A stretch of DNA of 64,000 nucleotides from Agromyces sp. H66 (lineage in GTDB: Bacteria; Actinomycetota; Actinomycetes; Actinomycetales; Microbacteriaceae), in contig NZ_SJZG01000001.1 of the NCBI RefSeq assembly GCF_004959775.1, positions 434,001-498,000 on the forward strand, read 5' to 3'. The position numbers and the translations under genes were made by a program. Positions 53,336-63,240 of this stretch are shown here, one piece after another; positions within the stretch are counted from its first letter, which is position 1, and every line of letters begins with the position of its first letter. The notes beneath the pieces were generated by a model that was not told the DNA's origin, did no database searches, and saw only the letters and a list, made by a program, of their open reading frames with translations.

Positions 53336-54874
53336 GTGCAGCTCCACCATGTTCGCGTCCACCGCAGCGACGAGAACCTCGCTCGCGACGGCCAGCTGGC
53401 CTGGAAGATCGCCGAGGTCGCAGCCGACCCCGTCGAGGTGACCGAGGAGGTCGCCGAGATGGTGATCAACCGCGTCATCGACAACGCGGCGGTCGCGGCG
53501 GCATCCCTCAACCGCGAGCCCGTCGTGGCCGCGCGGTCGCAGGCGACGTCGCATCCGGTGTCGATCCACGGGGAGGGCGCGACCGTCTTCGGCCTCGACG
53601 CCGCGCGCCGCACGAGCCCCGAGTGGGCGGCGTGGGCGAACGGGGTCGCCGTGCGCGAGCTCGACTACCACGACACGTTCCTCGCGGCGGAGTACTCGCA
53701 CCCGGGTGACAACATCCCGCCGATCGTGGCCGTCGCGCAGCACCTCGCCGCGGGTCGCGGCCTCACCGGCCGCGACCTGGTGCGCGGCCTGGCGACGGGG
53801 TATGAGATCCAGATCGACCTGGTGAAGGCGATCTCGCTGCACCGGCACAAGATCGACCATGTCGCCCACCTCGGGCCGTCGGCGGCGGCCGGCATCGGCA
53901 CGCTGCTCGGACTCGACGCCACCACGATCTTCCAGTCGATCGGCCAGGCGCTGCACACGACCACTGCCACGCGGCAGTCGCGCAAGGGGGAGATCTCCAG
54001 CTGGAAGGCGCACGCCCCCGCGTTCGCGGGCAAGATGGCCGTCGAGGCGGTCGATCGTGCGATGCGCGGCCAGACGAGCCCGACCCCGATCTACGAGGGC
54101 GAGGACGGCGTCATCGCGTGGCTCCTCGACGGCCCCGAGGCCAACTACGACGTGCCGCTGCCCGAGGAGGGCGAGGCCAAGCGTGCCATCCTCGACTCGT
54201 ACACGAAGGAGCACTCGGCCGAGTACCAGGCCCAGGCGTGGATCGACCTCGCCCGCAAGCTCCACCGCGAGCACCCCGAACTCGTCGCCGACCCGTCGAA
54301 GATCGCGAGCGTCGTCATCCACACGTCGCATCACACGCATTACGTCATCGGCTCGGGCGCGAACGACCCGCAGAAGTACGACCCCGCGGCCTCGCGCGAG
54401 ACGCTCGACCACTCCATCCCGTACATCTTCACCGTCGCCCTGCAGGACGGCACCTGGCACCACGTCGACTCGTATGCTCCCGAGCGCGCCGGCCGGCCCG
54501 ACACCGTCGAGCTGTGGCGCAAGGTCACCACGGTCGAGGACCCCGAGTGGACGCGCCGCTACCACTCGCTCGACATCGCCGAGAAGGCGTTCGGCGGGCG
54601 GGTCGTGATCACCCTCGCCGACGGCGGCGAGATCGTCGACGAGATCGCCGTCGCCGACGCGCACCCGCTCGGCGCCCGTCCGTTCGGACGCGAGCAGTAC
54701 GTGCAGAAGTTCCGCACCCTCGCGGCCGACGTGCTCGAGGCCGCCGAGATCGAGCGATTCCTCGACGTCGCCCAGCGCCTTCCGGAGCTGGGTCCCGAGG
54801 AGCTCGCCCAGCTCACCATCGTCGCCGCACCCGGCGTGCTCGCACAGGTCGACACACCCGTCGGCATCTTCTAG
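53336..54874 (+). CDS. prpD: 2-methylcitrate dehydratase
   Basis: 512 residues of the MmgE/PrpD family: [70 protein letters not shown] and a C-terminal [12 protein letters not shown]. It converts 2-methylcitrate to 2-methylaconitate or methylisocitrate in the methylcitrate cycle for propionyl-CoA. It starts with GTG after AAAGG. prpB follows 9 bp after its stop. Confidence 0.94.
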   Translation: MQLHHVRVHRSDENLARDGQLAWKIAEVAADPVEVTEEVAEMVINRVIDNAAVAAASLNREPVVAARSQATSHPVSIHGEGATVFGLDAARRTSPEWAAWANGVAVRELDYHDTFLAAEYSHPGDNIPPIVAVAQHLAAGRGLTGRDLVRGLATGYEIQIDLVKAISLHRHKIDHVAHLGPSAAAGIGTLLGLDATTIFQSIGQALHTTTATRQSRKGEISSWKAHAPAFAGKMAVEAVDRAMRGQTSPTPIYEGEDGVIAWLLDGPEANYDVPLPEEGEAKRAILDSYTKEHSAEYQAQAWIDLARKLHREHPELVADPSKIASVVIHTSHHTHYVIGSGANDPQKYDPAASRETLDHSIPYIFTVALQDGTWHHVDSYAPERAGRPDTVELWRKVTTVEDPEWTRRYHSLDIAEKAFGGRVVITLADGGEIVDEIAVADAHPLGARPFGREQYVQKFRTLAADVLEAAEIERFLDVAQRLPELGPEELAQLTIVAAPGVLAQVDTPVGIF

Positions 54875-54883
54875 GAGGTCACC

Positions 54884-55795
54884 ATGCTGTACGCACAGAC
54901 ACCAGCCCACGAGAAGCGCCGCCGATTCCGGGAGCGCCTCGCCACCGGCGAGATCCTGCGGTTCCCGGGCGCGTTCAACCCGCTCTCGGCGCGGCTGATC
55001 GAGCGAAAGGGCTTCGACGGCGTCTACATCTCGGGCGCCGTGCTGTCGGCCGACCTGGGCCTGCCCGACATCGGCCTGACCACGCTCAGCGAGGTGGCGG
55101 GCCGCGGGAGGCAGATCACCCGGATGACCGAGCTGCCCGCGATCATCGACGCCGACACGGGATTCGGCGAGCCCATGAACGTGGCCCGCACCGTGCAGGA
55201 GATGGAGGATGCCGGCCTCGCCGGCCTGCACATCGAGGACCAGGTGAACCCCAAGCGCTGCGGGCACCTCGACGGCAAGCAGGTGGTCGACGAGTCGACC
55301 GCGCTGCAGCGGATCCGCGCGGCCGTCGATTCCCGTCGCGACGAGAACTTCCTGATCATGGCGCGCACCGACATCCGGGCCGTCGACGGCCTCGACGCCG
55401 CGGTGGACCGTGCGAAGAAGCTCGTCGACGCGGGCGCCGACGCGATCTTCCCCGAGGCGATGGCCTCGCTCGAGGAGTTCGCGGCGATCCGCGCGGCGGT
55501 CGACGTGCCGCTGCTCGCGAACATGACCGAGTTCGGCAAGAGCGAGCTCTTCACCGTGGAGCAGCTCGCGAACGTCGGCATGAACATCGTCATCTGGCCG
55601 GTGTCGCTGCTGCGGCTCGCGATGGGCGCCGCCGAGCGCGGCCTCGACGAGCTCGACACGACCGGCACGCTCAACGGCATGCTCGGCCGCATGCAGCATC
55701 GTGCCGACCTCTACGAGCTCCTCGACTACGAGGGCTACAACCGCTTCGACACCTCGATCTTCAACTTCACCGTCGCGCGGGAGGAGCAGGCATGA
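54884..55795 (+). CDS. prpB: methylisocitrate lyase
   Basis: 303 residues of the isocitrate lyase/PEP mutase superfamily. FPGAFNPLSARLIERKGFDGVYISGAVLSADLGLPD, DADTGFGEPMN (metal-binding Asp) and HIEDQVNPKRCGHLDGKQVV, with the catalytic Cys in K-R-C-G-H, identify PrpB. It splits 2-methylisocitrate into succinate and pyruvate. AGGAGG with a 5-nt spacer gives a strong start. Its stop overlaps prpC by 4 nt. Confidence 0.95.
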   Translation: MLYAQTPAHEKRRRFRERLATGEILRFPGAFNPLSARLIERKGFDGVYISGAVLSADLGLPDIGLTTLSEVAGRGRQITRMTELPAIIDADTGFGEPMNVARTVQEMEDAGLAGLHIEDQVNPKRCGHLDGKQVVDESTALQRIRAAVDSRRDENFLIMARTDIRAVDGLDAAVDRAKKLVDAGADAIFPEAMASLEEFAAIRAAVDVPLLANMTEFGKSELFTVEQLANVGMNIVIWPVSLLRLAMGAAERGLDELDTTGTLNGMLGRMQHRADLYELLDYEGYNRFDTSIFNFTVAREEQA

Positions 55796-56916
55796 CCGAC
55801 CAGGTGATCTTCAAGGGGCTCGCTGGGGTGGCCGTCGACCACACGGCCGTCTCGAAGGTGAATCCCGAGACGAACTCGCTGCTGTACCGCGGGTATCCCG
55901 TGCAGGAGCTCGCGGCATCCGTGTCCTTCGAAGAGGTCGCGTACCTTCTCTGGCACGGTGAACTCCCCGAGGCCGCGCAGCTGGCGGAGTTCCGCGCCGC
56001 CGAGCGCGCCGGGCGGACGCTGCAACCGAACGTGAAGGCTGCGATCGACCTGCTGCCGACGACGGCGCACCCGATGGACGTGGTGCGCACGGCCGTGAGC
56101 GTGATCGGGGCATCCGACCCGGCCGCCGACGATGCGAGTCCCGAGGCGAACCTGGCCAAGGCGAAGGCGCTCTTCGCGGCGCTCCCCGCCGTGGTCGCGT
56201 ACGACCAGCGGCGCCGTCGCGGCCAGGAGCTCGTCGAGCCGCGCGACGACCTCGGCTACTCCGCCAACTTCCTGTACATGAGCTTCGGAGAGGTGCCCGA
56301 CGAGGTCGTCGTCGACGCGTTCGACGTGTCGATGATCCTCTACGCCGAGCACTCCTTCAATGCGTCCACGTTCACCGCCCGGGTGATCACATCGACGCTC
56401 TCCGACCTGTACTCGGCGGTCGTCGGCGCGATCGGCGCGCTCAAGGGACCGCTGCACGGCGGTGCCAACGAGGCCGTCATGCACATCTTCGACGAGATCG
56501 GCACCGCCGCGAACGTGGTGCCGTGGCTCGACGAGGCACTCGCTGAGAAGCGCAAGATCATGGGGTTCGGGCACCGCGTGTACAAGAACGGCGACTCCCG
56601 GGTTCCCACGATGAAGACGGCGCTCGACACCCTGATCGCGTACTACGACCGGCCGGATGTCGCGGAGCTCTACGACACGCTCTCGGCCGAGTTCGTGGCC
56701 CGCAAGGGCATCCATCCGAACCTCGACTATCCGTCGGGGCCCGCGTACCACCTCATGGGCTTCGACACCGAGATCTTCACGCCGCTGTTCGTGGCGAGCC
56801 GGGTCACGGGCTGGACGGCGCATATCATCGAGCAGGCCGCGGCCAATGCGCTCATCCGCCCGCTCTCGGTCTACAGCGGTGTCGAGGAGCGGCACGTGCC
56901 GGTCCCGGTCGCCTGA
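55792..56916 (+). CDS. prpC: 2-methylcitrate synthase
   Basis: 374 residues of the citrate synthase family, of the short type used as PrpC: IFKGLAGVAVDHTAVSKVNPETNSLLYRGYPVQELA, EHSFNASTFTAR, GPLHGGANEAVMHIFDEIG with the catalytic His, and MGFGHRVYKNGDSR with the second His. It condenses propionyl-CoA with oxaloacetate. The ATGA overlap with prpB and the operon context favour methylcitrate synthase over citrate synthase. Confidence 0.93.
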   Translation: MTDQVIFKGLAGVAVDHTAVSKVNPETNSLLYRGYPVQELAASVSFEEVAYLLWHGELPEAAQLAEFRAAERAGRTLQPNVKAAIDLLPTTAHPMDVVRTAVSVIGASDPAADDASPEANLAKAKALFAALPAVVAYDQRRRRGQELVEPRDDLGYSANFLYMSFGEVPDEVVVDAFDVSMILYAEHSFNASTFTARVITSTLSDLYSAVVGAIGALKGPLHGGANEAVMHIFDEIGTAANVVPWLDEALAEKRKIMGFGHRVYKNGDSRVPTMKTALDTLIAYYDRPDVAELYDTLSAEFVARKGIHPNLDYPSGPAYHLMGFDTEIFTPLFVASRVTGWTAHIIEQAAANALIRPLSVYSGVEERHVPVPVA

Positions 56917-56953
56917 CCGGTTCCGTCGGCACCGATTCGAAGAGGAGTGATCG

Positions 56954-58138
56954 ATGCGCAGTGAGAAGGTCGTGATCGTCGCAGGGGCTCGCACCCCGAT
57001 CGGCACGTTCGGTGGGGCGTTCCGCGGCACGCCGGCGCACGAACTGGGCGCCGCCGCGGCAACGGAGGCGCTCGCTCGCGCCGGAGTCGGCGGCGACGAG
57101 GTCGGCGAGGTGGTGATGGGCTGCATCGGCCAGGTCGCCGGCGACGCGTACAACGCGCGGCGGGTCGCCCTCGCGGCGGGGCTGCCCGTGCGGGTGCCCG
57201 CCTTCACGGTCAACCGGCTGTGCGGCTCGGGCCTGCAGGCGATCTGGTCGGGTGCCCAGGAGTTGCTCTGGGGCGGCGTCGACGTGGTGCTCGCCGGCGG
57301 CGACGAGAACATGAGCCGCATGCCGTTCTACGACTTCGACGCCCGCTTCAACGATCGGCTGGGGGACCGCACCCTCGTCGACGGCACGGTGGCGATGCTC
57401 ACCGACCCGTTCACCGGGTCGCACATGGGCGTCACGGCCGAGAACGTCGCGGCGCGCTACGGCGTCTCCCGCGTCGAGCAGGACGAGTTCGCCGTCGAGA
57501 GCCAGCGCCGGGCGGCGACGGATGCCGCGCGGGCGGCCTTCGCCGAGGAGATCGTGCCGTTCACCACCGGCGGGCGGAAGCCAGTCGAGGTCGTCGCCGA
57601 CGAGCATCCGCGCCCCGGCACGACGCTCGAGGCGCTCGCCGGCCTCCGCCCCGCCTTCCAGCAGGGCGGCTCGGTGACGGCCGGCAACTCCTCGGGAATC
57701 AACGACGGCGCGGGCGCCGTCGTGCTCATGCGCGAGGCCGACGTGCGCGATCGCGGCGTGGGCGGCCTCGCCACGATCGAGGCGGTGGCGACCGCCGGCA
57801 TCGAGCCCGAGCTCATGGGGTACGCGCCCGTCATCGCCCTGGCCCGGCTGTTCGAGCAGACCGGCCTGACCCCGGCCGACATCGGCACGATCGAGCTGAA
57901 CGAGGCCTTCGCGGCGCAGGCCGTCGCCGTGATCCGCGACGCGGGACTCGACCCCGAACGCACCAACCCCTACGGCGGAGCGATCGCGCTCGGACACCCC
58001 GTCGGCGCGACCGGCGCGATCCTCACCGTGCGCGCCGCCCTCGACCTGCACCGGCGCGACCTGGAGTACGGGATCGTGACGATGTGCATCGGCGGCGGCC
58101 AGGCACTGGCGGCGCTCATCCGGCGCTGGGACGGCTGA
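56954..58138 (+). CDS. acetyl-CoA C-acyltransferase (thiolase)
   Basis: 394 residues. The acylated Cys90 is in NRLCGSGLQAIWSGAQ, His in ALGHPVGATGAILTVRA, and the second cysteine in MCIGGGQALAALI; IELNEAFAAQAVAVIRDAGL is the thiolase NEAF motif. It joins or splits acyl-CoA units; biosynthetic or degradative direction cannot be read from sequence. It lies 37 bp after prpC with AAGAGGAGTG before the ATG and may be the last gene of the propionate operon. Confidence 0.92.
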   Translation: MRSEKVVIVAGARTPIGTFGGAFRGTPAHELGAAAATEALARAGVGGDEVGEVVMGCIGQVAGDAYNARRVALAAGLPVRVPAFTVNRLCGSGLQAIWSGAQELLWGGVDVVLAGGDENMSRMPFYDFDARFNDRLGDRTLVDGTVAMLTDPFTGSHMGVTAENVAARYGVSRVEQDEFAVESQRRAATDAARAAFAEEIVPFTTGGRKPVEVVADEHPRPGTTLEALAGLRPAFQQGGSVTAGNSSGINDGAGAVVLMREADVRDRGVGGLATIEAVATAGIEPELMGYAPVIALARLFEQTGLTPADIGTIELNEAFAAQAVAVIRDAGLDPERTNPYGGAIALGHPVGATGAILTVRAALDLHRRDLEYGIVTMCIGGGQALAALIRRWDG

Positions 58139-58166
58139 GGGCGGCCCGCCCGCTCGCCCGTGCGAC

Positions 58167-58403
58167 TCAGTCGAAGACGGTCTCGATGAAGCGGTACTCG
58201 ACCGCCGTCGGACGGTCGTCGTCGTCGCCGGCGAACTCCAGTCCGGAGCCCCGGGTGTAGATGTAGCGCTTGCCCTGCTCGGCGTTCAGCTCGAGTCTCG
58301 GGCGCGGGTCGCCTGACTCGAGGAAGGCGGTCGCGACCGTCTTCCCCTCGAGCGGACCGTCGATCAGCTTGGCGGTGTACGAGCTCGCGGAAGAGGTGTC
58401 CAT
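58167..58403 (-). CDS. small conserved-looking protein of unknown function
   Basis: 78 residues: YTAKLIDGPLEGKTVATAFLESGDPRPRLELN, then QGKRYIYTRGSGLEFAGDDDDRPTAVEYRFIETVFD. The pattern (two short sheets, a 'DGPLEGK' opening and a C-terminal Y-R-F) resembles small beta-rich proteins common in actinobacteria, but I cannot name a family. GGAGGAG lies 9 nt before the ATG. It faces the thiolase gene and diverges from topA. Confidence 0.68.
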   Translation of the reverse strand: MDTSSASSYTAKLIDGPLEGKTVATAFLESGDPRPRLELNAEQGKRYIYTRGSGLEFAGDDDDRPTAVEYRFIETVFD

Positions 58404-58480
58404 GCCGCCATTCTCCTCCGCGACCGGCGATGTGCAAGGGGGTGGCGCGAGGCGTTTCCCCGCCCCATCGCGGGACCGAG

Positions 58481-58511
58481 TGAGTGCACTCACGGTGAGT
58501 ATGTGTATGGT
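58481..58511 (+). promoter_or_regulatory. palindrome and -10 box before topA
   Basis: TGAGTGCACTCA (58481-58492) is a perfect 12-bp palindrome and TATGGT (58506-58511) a possible -10 box for topA about 100 bp upstream of its GTG. The palindrome is at the -35 position and may bind a regulator. Confidence 0.4.
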
Positions 58512-58610
58512 GTGGCTGACGGCGGCTCCGTACCGCCGATCGACGGCACACCGCTCGGGGGGCGAGCTCGGACTGTGCGATCCCCCCTATTCAGGAGTAA
58601 GAGGAGTCTG

Positions 58611-61403
58611 GTGGCAGGCGCGAAGAAGTTGGTCATCGTTGAGTCGCCGACCAAGATGAAGTCGATCGCCCAGTATCTCGGCGACGGCTACGAGGTGCTC
58701 TCATCGGTCGGCCACATCCGCGACCTCATCGAGCCGAAGAACCTGCCCGCCGAGCTCAAGAAGGGGTCGCTCGGCAAGTTCTCCGTCGACGTCGAGAACG
58801 GCTTCGAGCCGTACTACGTGGTGTCCGACGCGAAGAAGAAGACGGTCGCCGATCTGAAGCGCGCCCTGAAGAACGCCGACGAACTCCTGCTCGCCACCGA
58901 TGAGGACCGCGAGGGCGAGGCCATCGCGTGGCATCTCCTGCAGGAGCTGAAGCCCAAGGTCCCCGTGCGGCGCATGGTGTTCCACGAGATCACGAAAGAC
59001 GCGATCGAGAAGGCGAAGGACAACACGCGCGATCTCGACACCGCGCTCGTCGACGCGCAGGAGACCCGCCGCATCCTCGACCGGCTCTACGGGTACGAGG
59101 TCTCGCCGGTGCTCTGGCGCAAGGTGGGCCCCGGTCTCTCCGCGGGTCGCGTGCAGTCGGCCGCGACCCGACTCGTCGTCGACCGTGAGCGCGAGCGGTT
59201 GGCGTTCGTGGCGGCGGGCTACTGGGACCTCATCGGCCGGTTCACGGGGGCGACGGATGCCTCGGACGGCCCTGCATTCGAGGCCCGGCTCGTGCGGCTC
59301 GGCGGCGAGCGGGTGGCCACGGGTCGCGATTTCGACGACGCGGGCAAGCTGAAGTCGAAGGCCGTCGTGCTCGACGAGGCGGTCGCCGAGGCCCTCGTCG
59401 AGGCGCTGCGGGCCGATGGGGTCGCCCGCAGGGTCGCGAAGGTGGAGTCGAAGCCCTACTCGCGCCGTCCCGCGGCGCCGTTCACCACCTCCACGCTGCA
59501 GCAGGAGTCGGCCCGGAAGCTCCGGCTCTCGGCACGTGACACCATGCGCGTCGCGCAGTCGCTCTACGAGAACGGCTACATCACCTATATGCGCACCGAC
59601 TCGACCGCGTTGTCGCAGCAGGCGATCACGGCCGCGCGAAAGCAGGCGGCCGCGCTCTACGGCGCCGACTCCATTCCCGACGCGCCGCGAGTCTACGCGA
59701 GCAAGTCGAAGAACGCGCAGGAGGCGCACGAGGCGATCCGTCCGTCGGGCGACGTGTTCCGCACGCCGGCCGAGTTGCAGAACGTGCTGCGCGGCAGCGA
59801 GTTCAAGCTCTACGACCTCATCTGGAAGCGCACCGTCGCATCGCAGATGGCCGATGCGAAGGGCCAGACCGCGACCGTCACGATCGAGGTCGGGCCGACC
59901 GCGGCCGAGGCTGCGACGCCGTCCGGGGCATCCGTCGCAGTCGGCGGCACCATCGCCGAGTTCACGGCCAGCGGCACGGTGATCACCTTCCGCGGCTTCC
60001 TCGCCGCCTACGAGGAGGGCCGCGACGAGGAGCGGAACGCCGACGACGCCCCCGGTGACGCCAAGCTGCCGCCGCTGCAGGAGGGTCAGTCGCTCGGGCT
60101 CGCCGATCTGGAGGCGAAGGGTCACGAGACCAGTCCGCCGCCGCGCTACACCGAGGCCAGCCTCGTCAAGCGCCTGGAGGAGCTCGGCATCGGACGCCCG
60201 TCGACCTTCGCGTCGATCATCTCGACGATCCTCGACCGCGGCTACGTCACGCAGCGCGGGCAGGCGCTCGTGCCCAGCTGGGTGGCGTTCTCCGTCGTGC
60301 GCCTGCTCGAGGAGCACTTCGGCGACCTCGTCGAGTACGACTTCACCGCCGAGATGGAAGACGACCTCGACCACATCGCCGCGGGCGAGGCCGATCGCGT
60401 CGACTGGCTCTCGAGCTTCTACTTCGGCTCCGACCGGCACCGCGGGCTCCGGCAGGTCGTCGACAACCTCGGCGACATCGACGCCCGCGAGATCAACTCG
60501 GTCCGCATCGCGCCCGACATCACCCTGCGCATCGGCAAGTACGGACCTTACCTCGAGACGGTCGACCCCGATGCCGCACCCGACGCCCCGCCGCGACGCG
60601 TGAACCTGCCGGAGGGCCTCGCGCCCGACGAGCTCACCGAGGCGAAGGCCCGCGAGCTCATCGAGGCGCCCGTGCAGGGCGACCGGGTGCTCGGTGTCAA
60701 CCCGGCGAACGGCAAGCAGGTCGTCGTGAAGGACGGCCGGTTCGGCCCGTACGTGACCGAGGTCGAGCCCGAGCCCGAAGCGGCCGTCGATGCGGCCACC
60801 GGCGAGGTCGTCGAAGCACCCAAGCCCAAGCGCGGCGCGAAGAAGGCCGCCGCGCCGAAGCCGCGCACGGCGTCGCTCTTCAAGAGCATGCAGATCGAGG
60901 AGGTCGACCTCGACACGGCCCTGAAGCTGCTCGACCTGCCGCGCGTCGTGGGCGTCGACCCCGAGTCGGGCGACGAGATCACGGCGCAGAACGGCCGGTA
61001 TGGTCCGTACCTCAAGAAGGGCACGGACACCCGCACGCTGCCGAGCGAGGACGCGATCTTCGAGATCGACCTCGCGGGTGCGCAGGAGTTGTTCGCGCAG
61101 CCGAAGTACGGTGCGCGCCGGGCGTCGAGCGCGCTCAAGGAGTTCGACGCCGATCCGGTGAGCGGCAAGCCCATCAAGGTGAAGGACGGCCGGTTCGGAC
61201 CGTACGTCACCGACGGCACCACGAACGCGACGATCCCGCGTGCGGAGTCGGTCGAGGACATCACGTTCGAGCGTGCGGTGGAATTGCTCCAGCAGAAGCG
61301 CGACAAGGGCCCCGTCGCGCCGCGCGCCAAGCGCACGACCCGTACGACGGCCGCGAAGAAGGCACCCGCGAAGAAGGCGCCGGCCAAGAAGAGCACCACG
61401 TGA
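58611..61403 (+). CDS. topA: DNA topoisomerase I
   Basis: 930 residues. Toprim domain with KLVIVESPTKMKSIAQYLG and LLLATDEDREGEAIAWHL; catalytic Tyr326 in NGYITYMRTDSTALS; then HEAIRPSG, YTEASLVKRLEELGIGRPSTFASII, and three or more C-terminal repeats marked by VKDGRFGPYVT and NGRYGPYLKK. As in other actinobacteria there are no Cys4 zinc fingers, and the chain ends in a Lys/Ala tail (AAKKAPAKKAPAKKSTT) that helps DNA binding. It relaxes negative supercoils. The GTG at 58611 has GAGGAG upstream; the ATG at 58503 is too far out. It overlaps tmk by 4 nt. Confidence 0.96.
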   Translation: MAGAKKLVIVESPTKMKSIAQYLGDGYEVLSSVGHIRDLIEPKNLPAELKKGSLGKFSVDVENGFEPYYVVSDAKKKTVADLKRALKNADELLLATDEDREGEAIAWHLLQELKPKVPVRRMVFHEITKDAIEKAKDNTRDLDTALVDAQETRRILDRLYGYEVSPVLWRKVGPGLSAGRVQSAATRLVVDRERERLAFVAAGYWDLIGRFTGATDASDGPAFEARLVRLGGERVATGRDFDDAGKLKSKAVVLDEAVAEALVEALRADGVARRVAKVESKPYSRRPAAPFTTSTLQQESARKLRLSARDTMRVAQSLYENGYITYMRTDSTALSQQAITAARKQAAALYGADSIPDAPRVYASKSKNAQEAHEAIRPSGDVFRTPAELQNVLRGSEFKLYDLIWKRTVASQMADAKGQTATVTIEVGPTAAEAATPSGASVAVGGTIAEFTASGTVITFRGFLAAYEEGRDEERNADDAPGDAKLPPLQEGQSLGLADLEAKGHETSPPPRYTEASLVKRLEELGIGRPSTFASIISTILDRGYVTQRGQALVPSWVAFSVVRLLEEHFGDLVEYDFTAEMEDDLDHIAAGEADRVDWLSSFYFGSDRHRGLRQVVDNLGDIDAREINSVRIAPDITLRIGKYGPYLETVDPDAAPDAPPRRVNLPEGLAPDELTEAKARELIEAPVQGDRVLGVNPANGKQVVVKDGRFGPYVTEVEPEPEAAVDAATGEVVEAPKPKRGAKKAAAPKPRTASLFKSMQIEEVDLDTALKLLDLPRVVGVDPESGDEITAQNGRYGPYLKKGTDTRTLPSEDAIFEIDLAGAQELFAQPKYGARRASSALKEFDADPVSGKPIKVKDGRFGPYVTDGTTNATIPRAESVEDITFERAVELLQQKRDKGPVAPRAKRTTRTTAAKKAPAKKAPAKKSTT

Positions 61404-62020
61404 CCCGCGGCCTCTTCATCACGCTCGAGGGCGGCGACGGCTCGGGCAAGACGACGCAGGCGGAGCTCCTCGAGGGGTGGCTCGAGGGGCACGGGCGCAC
61501 GGTCGTGCGCACGCGCGAGCCGGGTGGGACCGAGGTCGGCATCGAGGTGCGCGAGATCGTGCTGCACCACCGCGGCGACATCGCGCCGCGGGCCGAGGCG
61601 CTTCTGTACGCCGCCGACCGCGCGCACCACGTGGCGACCGTCGTGCGTCCCGCCCTCGAACGCGGCGACATCGTGATCCAGGACCGCTACATCGACTCGT
61701 CGGTCGCGTACCAGGGCGCCGGGCGCGTGCTCGACCCCGAAGAGGTGCGGTACGTCTCCGAATGGGCGACCGAGGGACTTCGCCCCGACCTCACGATCCT
61801 CCTCGACCTGGACGCGGCGGCGGCACGCGCCCGGCTCGACCGGGCGCGAACGCGGTACGACCGGCTCGAGGCCGAGGCATCCGAGTTCCACGACCGCGTG
61901 CGCACGGCCTACCTCGAGCTCGCGGCCGCCGAGCCCGGCCGGTTCCTCGTCGTCGACGGGAGTCTCCCCGCCGACGACATCGCCGCGACCATCCGCGACC
62001 GCGTCGCCGGCCTCGTCTGA
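61400..62020 (+). CDS. tmk: thymidylate kinase
   Basis: 206 residues. P-loop LEGGDGSGKTTQ (Gly11-Thr19), the DR[YH] motif QDRYIDSSVAYQGAGR and the LID-like DRARTRYDRLE region. It phosphorylates dTMP to dTDP. The GTG start overlaps the topA stop (GTGA). tmk beside holB is a common arrangement in bacteria. Confidence 0.95.
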   Translation: MTRGLFITLEGGDGSGKTTQAELLEGWLEGHGRTVVRTREPGGTEVGIEVREIVLHHRGDIAPRAEALLYAADRAHHVATVVRPALERGDIVIQDRYIDSSVAYQGAGRVLDPEEVRYVSEWATEGLRPDLTILLDLDAAAARARLDRARTRYDRLEAEASEFHDRVRTAYLELAAAEPGRFLVVDGSLPADDIAATIRDRVAGLV

Positions 62021-62052
62021 GCCCGCGCGGATCCACGGTCGGCGGCGGAAGG

Positions 62053-62058
62053 TAGCGT
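62053..62058 (+). promoter_or_regulatory. leaderless -10 box (TAGCGT) of holB
   Basis: TAGCGT, 6 nt, GTG at 62065; no ribosome binding site in between. holB can thus be transcribed apart from topA-tmk. Confidence 0.5.
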
Positions 62059-62064
62059 GGTCTC

Positions 62065-63240
62065 GTGAGCGTGTGGAGCGACCTGACCGGGCAGGAACAG
62101 GCGATCGCCGTGTTCCGGTCGGCGGCCGAGGCCGCCGACGCCTCGTCGGCCGCATCGCAGCAGATGACGCACTCGTGGCTCATCACGGGTCCGCCCGGCT
62201 CGGGGCGGTCGAACCTCGCCTACGCGTTCGCGACGGCGCTCATCTCGGGCCGGCCCGACGGCGACGAGGCGACCCGCATCCAGGTCGAGGCGCGCAGCCA
62301 TCCCGACCTGCAGGTGCTCGCCACCGAGGGCGTCATCATCAAGCGCGACGACGTGCGCGAGATCGTGCGACGCTCGCACTACTCCCCGTCGGTCGGGCGG
62401 CACCGGGTCATCATCGTCGAGGACGCCGACCGCATGACCGAGCAGACCTCGAACTTCCTGCTGAAGGAGCTCGAGGAGCCGCCCGAGCGCACGGTCTGGA
62501 TCCTCTGCGCACCGAGCGAGGCCGACCTCATCCCCACCATCCGCTCGCGCGTGCGCACCGTGCGGCTTCAGATGCCCTCGGTGGCCGAGGTGGCCGCGCT
62601 CCTGGAGCGCCGCGACGGTATCGAACCCGTGCTCGCCGAGCGCTCGGCACGCGAGGCGCAGTGCCACATCGGCATGGCGCACCGGCTTGCGACGAGCGAG
62701 GAGGCGAGACTCCGTCGCGCCGAGACCCTACGGCTCGCCCTCACGGTGCGGTCGGCGGCGACGGCCGTCATGACCGCGGCGCGGTTCCTCGAGATCGCCG
62801 GCGACGACGCGAAGGCGATCACCGAGCTTCGTGACGCGGAGGAGCGTGCGCACGCGCTGCACTCGCTCGGCCTCGCCCCGGGGCAGCCGGTTCCGGCGGC
62901 GCTCCGGCCCCAGCTGAAGGCCCTCGAAGACGACCAGAAGCGCCGCGCCACGAGGAGCCTGCGCGACGGCATCGACCGCATCCTCGTCGACCTCGCCTCG
63001 CTCTACCGCGACATCCTGCTGATCCAGCTCGACGCCCGGGTCGACCTCGTCAACCGCGAGATCGAATCCGAGATGCGTCGGGCCGCGGCATCCGCTGCGC
63101 CCGCGACGACGCTCGCGACGCTCGACGCCATCCAGGTCGCGCGCGAGCGCATCGACGGCAACGTGCAACCCGCGCTCGCCCTCGAGGCGATGCTCGTGAG
63201 CGCGATCCGCACCACCACGACCGAACGGGGAGCCGCATGA
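62065..63240 (+). CDS. holB: DNA polymerase III delta-prime subunit
   Basis: 391 residues. AAA+ clamp-loader fold: SWLITGPPGSGRSNLAYAFATAL at the P-loop (about 42-49), where Arg replaces the catalytic Lys, in keeping with the inactive ATPase site of delta-prime; then HRVIIVEDADRMTEQTSNFLLKELEEPPERTVWILCAPSEADLIPTIRSRVRTVRL with the sensor-1 and SRC-like region (here SRV). It is a fixed part of the clamp loader with DnaX. The stop overlaps the next gene by 4 nt. Confidence 0.93.
   Translation: MSVWSDLTGQEQAIAVFRSAAEAADASSAASQQMTHSWLITGPPGSGRSNLAYAFATALISGRPDGDEATRIQVEARSHPDLQVLATEGVIIKRDDVREIVRRSHYSPSVGRHRVIIVEDADRMTEQTSNFLLKELEEPPERTVWILCAPSEADLIPTIRSRVRTVRLQMPSVAEVAALLERRDGIEPVLAERSAREAQCHIGMAHRLATSEEARLRRAETLRLALTVRSAATAVMTAARFLEIAGDDAKAITELRDAEERAHALHSLGLAPGQPVPAALRPQLKALEDDQKRRATRSLRDGIDRILVDLASLYRDILLIQLDARVDLVNREIESEMRRAAASAAPATTLATLDAIQVARERIDGNVQPALALEAMLVSAIRTTTTERGAA

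Noticed and set aside
52574..55699. A 1041-codon minus-strand frame opposite the prp genes
   Set aside because: Shadow of prpD and prpB; no motif and no ribosome binding site.
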